Below, in pieces: positions 5,999 through 14,455 of a stretch of 14,455 nucleotides of DNA; positions within the stretch are counted from its first letter, which is position 1, and each line of letters starts with the position of its first letter. The stretch spans positions 1-14,455 of the forward strand of contig CAZFBR010000068.1 of NCBI GenBank assembly GCA_964517215.1, in the 5' to 3' direction. The stretch comes from CAZFBR01 sp035353495 [NCBI: uncultured bacterium] (GTDB lineage: Bacteria > DAOPZR01). Both the position numbers and the translations under genes were made by a program. A model generated the notes under the pieces. That model ran no database searches. It had not been told where the DNA came from and saw only the letters and a program-made list of their open reading frames with translations.

Positions 5999-8104
5999 TC
6001 AGGCGCGCGGCAATTTTACCGTAAAGGTCGTGCCCTGTCCAACCGTACTTGCCACCGTGATCATCCCGCCGTGCGCCTCAACCAGCTTGTGCGTGATCGC
6101 CAGACCCAGTCCCGTCCCGGAACTCTTGGTGGTGTGGGACGGGGTGAAGAGCAGTTTCAGGTTTTCCTCCGGGATGCCGCAGCCCGCGTCGCGCACGCGC
6201 ACGCAGACCCAGCGCGGGTCCTCGGGATCCGTCCCGAACGACAGCCGAATCTCGCCCGGACGCCCCTGCATGGCGTCACCCGCATTGCGCAGCAGGTTGA
6301 GCCAGACCCCGGTCATCTTCTTGTCGTCGATCAGCACGGTCAGGGCCCGGTCCCCCTCGTCGAGTTCGACAGGCATGCTGTAGGTGTCGTCCTCGCAGAA
6401 CAGGTTGATCACCCGGTCGAGCTGGTCGTACAGCGGCACCGGGCGGCGGTCGAGCTTCTCCTGCCGGGCGAGGTCGAGCATCCCCTGCACCAGATCGTTG
6501 AGCCGGTCGACTTCCTGGACGATGATGCCGCTGTTCCCCCCGATCACGTCGTCGTCCGGCGCCTTGCGCTGGATCAGCTGGGCGAACCCGCGGATGAGAT
6601 TGAGCGGGTTGCGGATCTCATGGGCGATCCCCGCCGCGAGCTGGCCGAGCGCGGCGAGGCGCTCCGCCTGCTTGAGGTGGTTGGCCAGTTCGCGTTCGCG
6701 GGTGTTGTCCGCCACCACCACCAGCGCGCCGCGCGCACCCCCGGCGGCATCCTCCAGCGGCGAGGCGGCAACCGCGATGATCTTGCGCGCCCCCTGCACC
6801 GTCACCGTGCATTCGCGCGGCGTTGCGGTTTCATCACCCTGCTGCGCGGCGGCGATCAGCGCGGGAAGCGCGGGGTCGGCGAACAGCTCGCCCAGTTCCG
6901 CCAGCGGCGCCCCCATCAGCGTCAGCGGCTCGACGGCAAAGATCTCGCCCAGCGCGCGGTTGGCGAAGATGATGCTGTCGTCGGGCGCAATGGCCACCAT
7001 GCCGTTCTGGGTGCTCTGCAGGATGCTGTTGTTCAGCGTCACCACCTGCTCCAGTTCGCGATACAGGCGGGCATTGGCGAGCGCCACCGCCGCCTGCGCC
7101 GCCAGCTGCTCGAGCAGCTCGAGCTGGCCGCGGTGGAAGGGGATATTTTCCACCGGGTTGCTGATATTGAGCACCCCGACCACCCGCTCCTTGCTGCGGA
7201 TGGGCACGCTGATGAACGACTTGTTGCGGTAGCGGTCGTAATCGTTGGGGCGGGCGAAGGCCTCGTCCGCCTCGATGTCGGGCACCAGCGCCGGGCGGCC
7301 CAGCTGCGCCACCCGTCCGGCGATCCCCTCGCCCACCGCGGTCTCCGCCTGTTCCAGCGCCGCGTCGGGCATGCCCACCGCCGCGCGCACGCGCAGGCGC
7401 TGGCCCTCGATCATCATCACCGAGCAGCGGCTCACCCGCATTGCCCGCGCGATGGCCGTCACCAGCTGGTGCAGCACGTCATCGAGTTTCAGCGTCGCGG
7501 TAATGAGCGAATTGACCTCATGGATCAGCTTCATGTTCTGGTACTGCCGCTGCGCGCTCTGCAGCAGCTTGGCCTTGTTGATGGCGATCGCCGCCGCCGT
7601 GGCCAGGCGTTCGAGGATGCTGATGTCCTGGTCGCTGAACGTCCCGCCGTCCAGCTTGTTCAGCACCTCGAACACGCCGATGATTTCGTCGCGCAGCTTC
7701 ACCGGCACGCAGAGGATGCCGCGGCTGACGAACCCGGTCTTCTCGTCGAATTGTTTGGCGCCCAGCCCGCTTTCCGCCACCGCGTCGACGATCAGCCGCT
7801 CGCCCGTCTGCGCCACCCGCCCGGCCACGCCCTCGCCCACTGCAACCCGCATTTCCTTGAGCGGCGAGCTCTTGTCTCCCTGGGCGATCTTGAAATAGAG
7901 GAATTCCTTCTTCGGGTCGAGCAGCATGAGCGAACCGGCCTCGCAGGCCGTGAGCTGCGCCGCCGCATCGGTAATAACATCGAGAATGGTCTCGATTTCA
8001 GTGGCGGTATTGATCCGGTTATAGATTTTTTCGCACCGGTCGAGTTTGGCCAGCAGCTCGCGCGCCGCCGCCAGCTCCCGGACCAGTGCTGCGCTCTCGC
8101 CCAT
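5999..8104 (-). CDS. Soluble GAF-GAF-PAS sensor histidine kinase
   Basis: 701 aa, with no membrane segment. The order is a short coil (1-30), GAF 1 (~35-180), GAF 2 (~200-345), PAS (~355-465), HisKA with the H-box GIAHEIRNPLNLIRGF (phospho-acceptor H495), then the ATPase domain: N-box NLLRNAGDAM (603-612), G1 DAGCGIP (639-645), an F-box region FTPSHTTK and G2 GTGLGL (663-668). The residues needed for autophosphorylation are all present. The start is placed at 8104 because GGAGG (8113-8117) sits 8 nt upstream; in-frame ATGs at 8110 and 8128 are too close to, or upstream of, that site. The gene precedes its probable partner response regulator by 25 bp. Its 5' end abuts a 98-bp duplication of the upstream gene's tail. 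The two GAFs and the PAS suggest small-molecule, redox or light sensing in the cytoplasm, but the ligand cannot be read from sequence. Confidence 0.92.
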   Translation of the reverse strand: MGESAALVRELAAARELLAKLDRCEKIYNRINTATEIETILDVITDAAAQLTACEAGSLMLLDPKKEFLYFKIAQGDKSSPLKEMRVAVGEGVAGRVAQTGERLIVDAVAESGLGAKQFDEKTGFVSRGILCVPVKLRDEIIGVFEVLNKLDGGTFSDQDISILERLATAAAIAINKAKLLQSAQRQYQNMKLIHEVNSLITATLKLDDVLHQLVTAIARAMRVSRCSVMMIEGQRLRVRAAVGMPDAALEQAETAVGEGIAGRVAQLGRPALVPDIEADEAFARPNDYDRYRNKSFISVPIRSKERVVGVLNISNPVENIPFHRGQLELLEQLAAQAAVALANARLYRELEQVVTLNNSILQSTQNGMVAIAPDDSIIFANRALGEIFAVEPLTLMGAPLAELGELFADPALPALIAAAQQGDETATPRECTVTVQGARKIIAVAASPLEDAAGGARGALVVVADNTRERELANHLKQAERLAALGQLAAGIAHEIRNPLNLIRGFAQLIQRKAPDDDVIGGNSGIIVQEVDRLNDLVQGMLDLARQEKLDRRPVPLYDQLDRVINLFCEDDTYSMPVELDEGDRALTVLIDDKKMTGVWLNLLRNAGDAMQGRPGEIRLSFGTDPEDPRWVCVRVRDAGCGIPEENLKLLFTPSHTTKSSGTGLGLAITHKLVEAHGGMITVASTVGQGTTFTVKLPRA

Positions 8105-8121
8105 ACCCATATCCTCCGCGG

Positions 8122-8147
8122 GGGTCATTCTTCTACTTTTCTACATC
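8122..8147 (-). repeat. Third copy of the 26-bp GTAGAAGAATGACCC repeat
   Basis: Carried within duplication copy 1. It differs from the copy at 8226-8251 by one base, at the end nearest the gene (8147). Confidence 0.85.
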
Positions 8148-8218
8148 CGGCCGGGTCAGATACAATGACCCGCCGGGCAGCAATTCCAACTGCCAGCGGT
8201 CCGCCGCCAGCGCCGCCG
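8133..8218 (-). pseudogene. Orphan 3' fragment of the membrane-protein gene
   Basis: Copy 1 of the duplication, read leftward, keeps the same frame as the end of the upstream gene and encodes AALAADRWQLELLPGG, then SLYLTRPDVEK and a TAG stop. Relative to the parent it has one amino-acid change (Asn to Asp in RPNVEK) and two silent changes (TCG to TCA, CTG to TTG). An in-frame TGA lies a few codons upstream with no start codon or ribosome site between, so it is not expected to be translated on its own. Confidence 0.8.
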
Positions 8219-8224
8219 TTCGCA

Positions 8225-8322
8225 GGGGTCATTCTTCTACTTTTCTACATTCGGCCGGGTCAGATACAGCGACCCGCCGGGCAGCAATTCCAACTGCCAG
8301 CGGTCCGCCGCCAGCGCCGCCG
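8225..8322. repeat. Tandem duplication, copy 2 (in gene)
   Basis: This is the parental copy, overlapping the last 28 codons or so and the stop of the membrane-protein gene. See 8121-8218 for the alignment. Confidence 0.95.
8226..8251 (-). repeat. 26-bp inverted repeat, left arm
   Basis: Read leftward it is AATGTAG, AAAA, then GTAGAAGAATGACCC. It pairs with 9669-9694 (24 of 26 identical; only two bases of the central four differ). The repeat encodes the last residues NVEK and the stop of the membrane-protein gene. Confidence 0.85.
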
Positions 8323-9646
8323 CCAGCGGCGCTCCGGCCGGCAGCCAGGCCGCGTCAATTTCATACCGGTCAAGCAGTTCCCGCCAGCCCGTGCCCGCCC
8401 GGAACAGTATACCGTAATCGGCAAGCAATTGCGACGGGAAGACCTCGGTGCGTCCGTCAACGAAGGTGCGGCATTCGGGCCAGCGCTCAAACAACAGTAC
8501 CCCGCCCCATTCATACGGATGGAACAGGTGGCCGGCAACCAGCAGCGGCGCCGCACCCGGCCGGGGCACCGCCATCGCTGCCGACGACGGCAGCTGCTGC
8601 ACCGCCACAACGAGGTTCTCGCGCCTGACGGCAAACCGTTCGCGCACCGGCAGCTGCCACCAGCCCAGGAATGCCAGGCATGCGACCGCCAACAGCCAGC
8701 GGGCACGCACCAGTTCCGGACGCACCCGCCGCGGCAGCATGGCCACCGTCAACACCGCCAGCAGCGCCGCCGGTGCCACCATGCGGCGGCTGGCGAGCGC
8801 CCACACCGTGAATCCGAGCCACAACAGCAGTTCACGCCACGGCAATGCCTGCCGTTGCCGAACTGCCTGCAGCACCAGCGCCAGCGTCAGCAGCGTCAGC
8901 GCAATGAACATGATCCCAGGCAGGGTCGCCGCCACGGCAGTGAAGCCGCCCCATTCCTCCACGAATCCGGCCTTGCCGTCGCGCAGCAGCGACAGCGGCC
9001 AGAGCCACAACCGCGCGCCCGCCGGATTGGCCAGGGTCGCCAGGGCCAGCAGCAGCAATCCGGCCAGTTCGCGCCGCCCGGCGCACCGCCACTGCGGCAG
9101 CCGCAGCAGCAGCCAGAGACCCAGTCCCATAAGCACCGAAGCATGCAGATTGGCCCAAAGCGCGAAGCCCAGCGCAGTCAGCGCCGCCCGGCGCAAAGTC
9201 AGCTGCCGGCCAGCGCTTCGGACCAATGCCAGCAGGCCGATCAGCATCACCACATGCGGTCGCAGCGTCCACAACGCCGCGCCGGCCAGCAGTGCCAGCG
9301 ACCAACTCCCGAGAAAAACCGCATCGCGGCGTTCGCCCGGGCAGGCCCGCAGTGCCAGCAGTACCGGGACCATCCAGAGCAGGAGCTTGAGCAGCCACAT
9401 TCCCTCGCTGCCGGTCCGCTGCCAGACCTGCCAGAGCGCGAGCGACCAGAGCCATTCGTGCGGCGTCCAGGGCGTGCCGGCTGCCGTCCACGACAGCGCA
9501 TCCTGTCCCGGGACACCGGTCAGGGAGAATATCCGGCCCATCGCCAGGTGCAGGTGCAGGTCACTGTCCGTCAGCGGCATGGCCATAACCAGCACGGCAA
9601 GCAACACTGCCAGCACCGTCGCCAGCCGGGGCACGTTCCTATTCAC
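8237..9646 (-). CDS. Large polytopic membrane protein, GT-C-like, uncharacterised
   Basis: 469 aa from a GTG at 9646, chosen because GGGGAG lies 8 nt before it; an in-frame TTG at 9670 gives 477 aa but has no ribosome site and lies in a repeat. The N-terminal helix is followed by MPLTDSDLHLHLAMGRIFSL, DALSW and TPHEWLWSLALWQVW, resembling the 'D-x-x-x-H-l-x-x-G ... D-x-fsw ... hEWl' start of a family of GT-C-like membrane proteins with an acidic first loop. About ten hydrophobic segments follow (to ~residue 345), then a soluble C-terminal domain with GHLFHPYEWGGVLLF, FVDGRTEVFP and a RYEIDAAWLP segment, all typical of that family. No catalytic assignment is possible. Downstream is the kinase operon (132 bp away); upstream is the dnaG-rpoD terminator. 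The gene is bracketed by an inverted repeat and its tail is duplicated. Confidence 0.75.
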   Translation of the reverse strand: MNRNVPRLATVLAVLLAVLVMAMPLTDSDLHLHLAMGRIFSLTGVPGQDALSWTAAGTPWTPHEWLWSLALWQVWQRTGSEGMWLLKLLLWMVPVLLALRACPGERRDAVFLGSWSLALLAGAALWTLRPHVVMLIGLLALVRSAGRQLTLRRAALTALGFALWANLHASVLMGLGLWLLLRLPQWRCAGRRELAGLLLLALATLANPAGARLWLWPLSLLRDGKAGFVEEWGGFTAVAATLPGIMFIALTLLTLALVLQAVRQRQALPWRELLLWLGFTVWALASRRMVAPAALLAVLTVAMLPRRVRPELVRARWLLAVACLAFLGWWQLPVRERFAVRRENLVVAVQQLPSSAAMAVPRPGAAPLLVAGHLFHPYEWGGVLLFERWPECRTFVDGRTEVFPSQLLADYGILFRAGTGWRELLDRYEIDAAWLPAGAPLAAALAADRWQLELLPGGSLYLTRPNVEK

Positions 9647-9668
9647 CGGCACTGCTCCCCATTCCGCC

Positions 9669-9694
9669 AATGTAGCAATGTAGAAGAATGACCC
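9669..9694 (+). repeat. 26-bp inverted repeat, right arm
   Basis: AATGTAG, CAAT, then GTAGAAGAATGACCC, reading outward from the membrane-protein gene. It mirrors the left arm at 8226-8251 and lies just upstream of the gene's start. Confidence 0.85.
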
Positions 9695-9724
9695 ACCACC
9701 TGACCCACCACCTGACCCCCCGCC
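9689..9724. repeat. Three tandem 12-bp TGACCC units
   Basis: TGACCCACCACC occurs twice exactly (9689-9700, 9701-9712), followed by the diverged TGACCCCCCGCC (9713-9724). It begins inside the end of the right inverted-repeat arm and stops at the T-run of the rpoD terminator. Confidence 0.85.
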
Positions 9725-9725
9725 T

Positions 9726-9765
9726 AAAAAACCCGCCCTCGTCCCGGAAGCAGGGCGAGGGCGGG
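9726..9765 (-). terminator. Intrinsic terminator of the dnaG-rpoD operon
   Basis: Read leftward: a perfect 10-bp GC stem, CCCGCCCTCG (top strand 9732-9741) pairing with CGAGGGCGGG (9756-9765), a 14-nt loop, then six T (9731-9726). It begins 23 nt after the rpoD stop codon. Confidence 0.93.
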
Positions 9766-9788
9766 CGGGAGAGACACATGGCTGAAAA

Positions 9789-11773
<1,985 letters not shown>

Positions 11774-11777
<4 letters not shown>

Positions 11778-13741
11778 GCCGTTGCCTCCGTCTGTATGAT
11801 CTTCTCCAAACGACGTATCCGGGCCTGCGTCCGCGCCTGCCCGGCCGTATCGCCAAACTGTTCCTGGTCATCCGCCGACCGCCGCAGCTGCTCGAGTTCC
11901 GCCCGCCGCTCGTCGGGCGGGAGCAGCACATCGTTCCAGAACCCGATTTCCTCAAGCGCCGCCGCCGCGCCGGCCGCATCGCCCGCACCCTCGCAGGCGG
12001 CCAGCTTCTGCTCGCTGGCCCGCAGCTTTTCCTCCACTTCGCGCCGCCGCATTTCCGCCAGGCAGCGCCGCAGCGCCTCCCGCGCCCGGTCCGTTTCGTC
12101 GAGCAGGCGCTGCGCGTGCGCCGTTTCTGATTCCTCCGCGTCGTCCGCCGCCCCGCGCCGGCCCGTCACCGCGGCCGCGGTCACCAGCCCCTGCGCCGCC
12201 GCGGTCAGGGTATCGAACCGGTCCGCCAGCGGGCCGGCCGCCATGGCGTCAACCGCCTCGCGCGCCACCTGATCAACAAAGGTCAGCGCCCGCGCCGCCG
12301 GGCCGAATTCCTCAGCCAGCGCCGGATGCCGCGCCATCAGGCGCGCCAGCTCCCGCTCCGTCGCATCGCTCGTTGCCGCCGCCAGCGCCAGCGGGTCCGC
12401 CGCCGCCGGTTCGCGCCGCGCCGCCGTCCGCCGCTCCTCCGCCGCGCGTTCCTGCCCGAGCTTCGCCAGCTTGGCCCGCAGGATGCGCTCGTCCACCCGC
12501 AGATCGCCGGCCAGGATGCGCAGGTACTCGTCGCGCCGGATCGGTTCCGCCGTCGCCGCCACCGTGGGCAGCACCCCCGCGACGATCTTCTCCTTGCCCG
12601 CCACGCCCTGGCCCGCGAACTGCTGCTTGAGCAGGGCGAAATGGTAGGCGAAGAAATCCTGCGCGTTGCCCAGTTCCTTCTTCAGCGCCGCCCCGCCGTG
12701 CTTCAGCACGTAGTCCGCCGGGTCGTCGTCCCCCGGCAGCTGCGCCACCGCCACCTCGAGCCCCAGCCCGAGCAGGATGTGGATGCCGCGCACCGTCGCA
12801 TTGATCCCCGCGAGGTCCGGGTCGTAGCAGAGGATGACGCGCGGGACATACCGCTTGAGGATGTTCCCGTGCGTCTCCGTCAGCGCCGTCCCCAGCGCCG
12901 CCACCGCATTCTTCACCCCGCCCTGATGCGCGAGGATGACGTCGGTATACCCCTCCATCAGCACCGCCGCCCCCTCCTGCTGCAGCGCCTTGCGGGCGTG
13001 CACCAGGCCGAAGAGCGACGCGCTCTTGTTGTAGACCGGCGAGTCGGACGAGTTGATGTACTTCGGTTCGTCCGCCTGGCTTTCCTGCCACTTCCGCCCG
13101 CCCATGCCGATGACCCGCTCGTGGATGTCCACGATTGGGAACATCAGCCGTTCGCGAAACAGGTCGTAATACCCCTTGCCTTCCTTGCGCGGCCGGATCA
13201 GCCCCAGCGCCAGCGCATGCTCAATATCGTCGCCATGCAGCGTCTTCGCCACGCCGTCCCAGTCGGCGGTCGCGTACCCCAGCCGGAACTGGTCCTGCGT
13301 CTCAACGGCAATCCCGCGCTTGACCAGATACGCCCGCGCGGCCGCGCCCTTCTTTCCGGCCAGATTGGCGTGATACTGCGCCGCCACCCGCTCGTTCAGC
13401 GCCAGCATCTGCTTGCGCTTCCCCGACTGCTCCGGGCTCTCGCCCGTCTCCGGCATCGCCAGCCCCTGCCGTTCCGCAAGATACCGTACCGCATCGGGGA
13501 ACGTCATCCCCTCGAGCTCCATCAGCAGGGTGAAGACATTCCCCCCCTTGCCGCACCCGAAGCAGTGGAACATCTGCCGGTCGCTGTGCACATGGAACGA
13601 CGGCGTCTTTTCCTGATGAAACGGACAAAGCGCCTTGTAGGACCGGCCGGATTGCTTCAAGTCCATGAACTGCCGCGCCACATCGACAATATTCGCGCCT
13701 TCACGAACCTTCGCCACAAAATCTTCCGGTATCAGCCCCAC
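11774..13741 (-). CDS. dnaG: DNA primase DnaG
   Basis: 655 aa. It makes RNA primers for the replication fork. The CHC2 zinc finger is intact: C39-x2-H42 ([12 protein letters not shown]) and C60-x2-C63 ([11 protein letters not shown]). The catalytic core follows (~115-370), with the RNA polymerase basic region around [12 protein letters not shown] and the TOPRIM motifs MEGYTDV (E263) and CYDPDLAG (D307, D309), which bind the catalytic metals. The C-terminal region (~430-655) is Ala/Arg/Glu-rich and helical, the place of the helicase-binding domain, with low conservation as usual. The start is a GTG at 13741, giving the family-typical [14 protein letters not shown], with GGGGGA about 4 nt upstream; an in-frame TAG lies just above it. 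It overlaps rpoD (ATGA), forming the macromolecular-synthesis operon, without rpsU upstream. Confidence 0.97.
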
Positions 13742-13792
13742 CGCATCCCCCAGCTCCGCATAATGCTACACCTGTTCCATCGCTAACTCAAT

Positions 13793-13827
13793 ATTATACG
13801 CCGCTCAGTTCACATTTTCCTTGTCAA
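13793..13827 (-). promoter_or_regulatory. Possible proximal dnaG promoter (long spacer)
   Basis: Minus strand: a perfect TTGACA (13827-13822) and a perfect TATAAT (13798-13793), but 23 bp apart, longer than the usual 16-18. No better -35 lies at 16-18 bp. The -10 alone could still act with an activator; the leader would be about 45-50 nt. Confidence 0.3.
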
Positions 13828-13968
13828 TTATTACAAATCAGTTAAAATTATCTTACAATATTGTCGCTATTCTTTATTATTTAGGTTGTTATACGTTTTG
13901 TCGGTTTATCAGACATCCGGGAGAGTATCTGTCGAGGTAAATTGTCTTAATATATTGGTATTTGGTTT

Positions 13969-13996
13969 ATTATACACGTTTTTCGCGCAATGTCCA
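13969..13996 (-). promoter_or_regulatory. Candidate distal sigma70 promoter of dnaG-rpoD
   Basis: Minus strand: TGGACA (13996-13991, 5/6), a 16-bp spacer, then TATAAT (13974-13969, 6/6). It is the best-matching promoter by consensus in this gap and would give a 5' leader of about 220 nt ahead of the dnaG GTG. Confidence 0.45.
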
Positions 13997-14129
13997 CTCA
14001 TGGTACTGGTACGTCATGGTTAGCTTATGCCAGCATCAAAACCATGCGCATTCCCATATACCCACGACTTACCGATGGTTCATATTTCAAAACACTCATA
14101 CTGTTTGTTTGTCAATTACAGAACAATCG

Positions 14130-14455
14130 TCAGCTGCAGGTACCGGTAAGCACACGTGGCCAGCCGGCCAGGTCGGGAACGATATCAACTGAGGCGATGC
14201 CCGGCGCCCGGGTGAACATTTCACGCGTCACTTCGGCGTTATTCCCCATTTCGATGTAGAATCTTCCGCCAGGCCGCACCAGTCGCGGCAAATTGGCGCA
14301 TAACCGCGCATAAAAGGTCTGGCCGTCAGCCCCGCCGAGCAGCGCCAGCACCGGCTCGCACTTGACCCCGCGCCCCAGCCAGTTGTATTCACCGTCGCGG
14401 ACGTAGGGCGGATTACTGACCAGGATATCAAAACCCGTCCCGGCACGCAGGCAGG
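14130..14455 (-). CDS. prmC: Release factor N5-glutamine methyltransferase PrmC, C-terminal part
   Basis: The frame is open from the right window edge to a stop at 14130-14132 (107 aa visible); the N-terminus lies outside. PrmC (HemK) methylates the GGQ glutamine of peptide-chain release factors using S-adenosylmethionine. The segment starts GFDILVSNPPYVRDGEY, with the NPPY motif that binds the target glutamine, followed by the family's 'EP-x-x-AL-x-GG-x-DG' as CEPVLALLGGADGQTFYARL and by LVRPGGRFYIEMGNN, the 'L-x-pGG ... E-x-G' strand. The C-terminus (VDIVPDLAGWPRVLTGTCS) fits the 'D-l-x-g-x-x-R' ending. It is transcribed toward dnaG across the AT-rich gap, with no visible terminator. Confidence 0.93.
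   Translation of the reverse strand, partial: CLRAGTGFDILVSNPPYVRDGEYNWLGRGVKCEPVLALLGGADGQTFYARLCANLPRLVRPGGRFYIEMGNNAEVTREMFTRAPGIASVDIVPDLAGWPRVLTGTCS

Larger units (their letters stand above)
8121..8218. repeat. Tandem duplication, copy 1 (98 bp)
   Basis: Matches 8225-8322 base for base except at 8147, 8165 and 8166 (95/98), with a 104-bp offset. It lies in the gap between the membrane-protein stop and the kinase start and ends 3 bp before the kinase ribosome-binding site. Confidence 0.95.
13742..14129. other. AT-rich non-coding island upstream of dnaG
   Basis: This is a 388-bp gap between the 3' end of prmC and dnaG, both leftward. GC is about 28 % at 13801-13860, 35 % at 13861-13920, 30 % at 13921-13980 and 47 % at 13981-14040, far below the rest of the window. 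It contains two candidate dnaG promoters, the 10-bp palindrome ACAATATTGT (13855-13864) and two copies of TTGTCAATTA (13821-13830, 14109-14118). I see no RNA gene, no credible ORF and no clear prmC terminator in it. Confidence 0.85.

Noticed and set aside
8121-8322. CRISPR array or insertion sequence
   Set aside because: Only two long copies that share a gene tail, no spacers and no transposase; simple tandem duplication explains it.
5903-9691. 1,262-codon open frame on the plus strand
   Set aside because: It is antisense to the response regulator, kinase and membrane-protein genes, whose motifs are unmistakable. Its His/Gln/Arg-rich protein is the usual GC-bias shadow.
12326-13786. 486-codon plus-strand frame opposite dnaG
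   Set aside because: Arg/His-rich with no domain; dnaG on the other strand has all zinc-finger and TOPRIM residues.
13742-14129. Possible replication origin
   Set aside because: It is AT-rich, but I find only one weak DnaA-box-like site (TTATACACG at 13970), no iterons and no dnaA or dnaN nearby.
13962-14259. Two small plus-strand frames in the AT-rich gap
   Set aside because: No ribosome site or motif; they run into prmC antisense.

Overview
The window is about 14.5 kb of GC-rich, densely coding bacterial chromosome. A lipobox protein, an ArnT/PMT-like membrane glycosyltransferase and an RpoD with a long non-conserved region suggest a Gram-negative-type, free-living bacterium. The domain mix would fit the Planctomycetota-Verrucomicrobiota-Lentisphaerota side of the tree, but the sequence alone does not prove this. 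No tRNA, rRNA, CRISPR array or transposase gene was found.

Left arm (1-4052): a leftward operon runs lipoprotein (1158-1733), then a degenerate GT2-like protein (340-1092), then a second GT2-like protein cut by the window edge (1-343). It diverges from a rightward operon of an HD-GYP c-di-GMP phosphodiesterase (1903-2721) and an ArnT/PMT-like glycosyltransferase (2718-4052), which overlap by ATGA. The 169-bp divergent spacer has a sigma70-like promoter on each strand. In both, the -10 box ends exactly 6 nt before the ATG, so both first genes may be translated from leaderless mRNAs.

Middle (4053-9700): leftward genes encode a large multi-domain membrane protein (8237-9646), a soluble GAF-GAF-PAS histidine kinase (5999-8104), its response regulator with a helical, non-DNA-binding C-terminal region (5209-5973), and a TrmJ-type SpoU RNA methyltransferase (4291-5133). 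The membrane-protein gene is bracketed by a 26-bp inverted repeat (24/26 match). Its last ~28 codons are duplicated in tandem, with a 104-bp period, in the gap before the kinase.

Right arm (9700-14455): a strong intrinsic terminator (9726-9765) closes a leftward dnaG-rpoD operon (ATGA overlap). This is the core of the classical macromolecular-synthesis operon, but rpsU is not upstream. An AT-rich island (about 28-35 % GC for ~180 bp in a window that is otherwise very GC-rich) lies upstream of dnaG and carries near-consensus promoter elements. Beyond it is the 3' part of prmC.

Working together: dnaG, rpoD, prmC and trmJ are housekeeping genes of replication, transcription and translation. The left arm looks like a small envelope-glycosylation and c-di-GMP signalling locus. 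The kinase-regulator pair is a cytoplasmic signalling module of unknown output. The most unusual items are the paired leaderless promoters, the repeat-bracketed membrane gene with its duplicated tail, and the two GT2-like proteins lacking normal acidic motifs.
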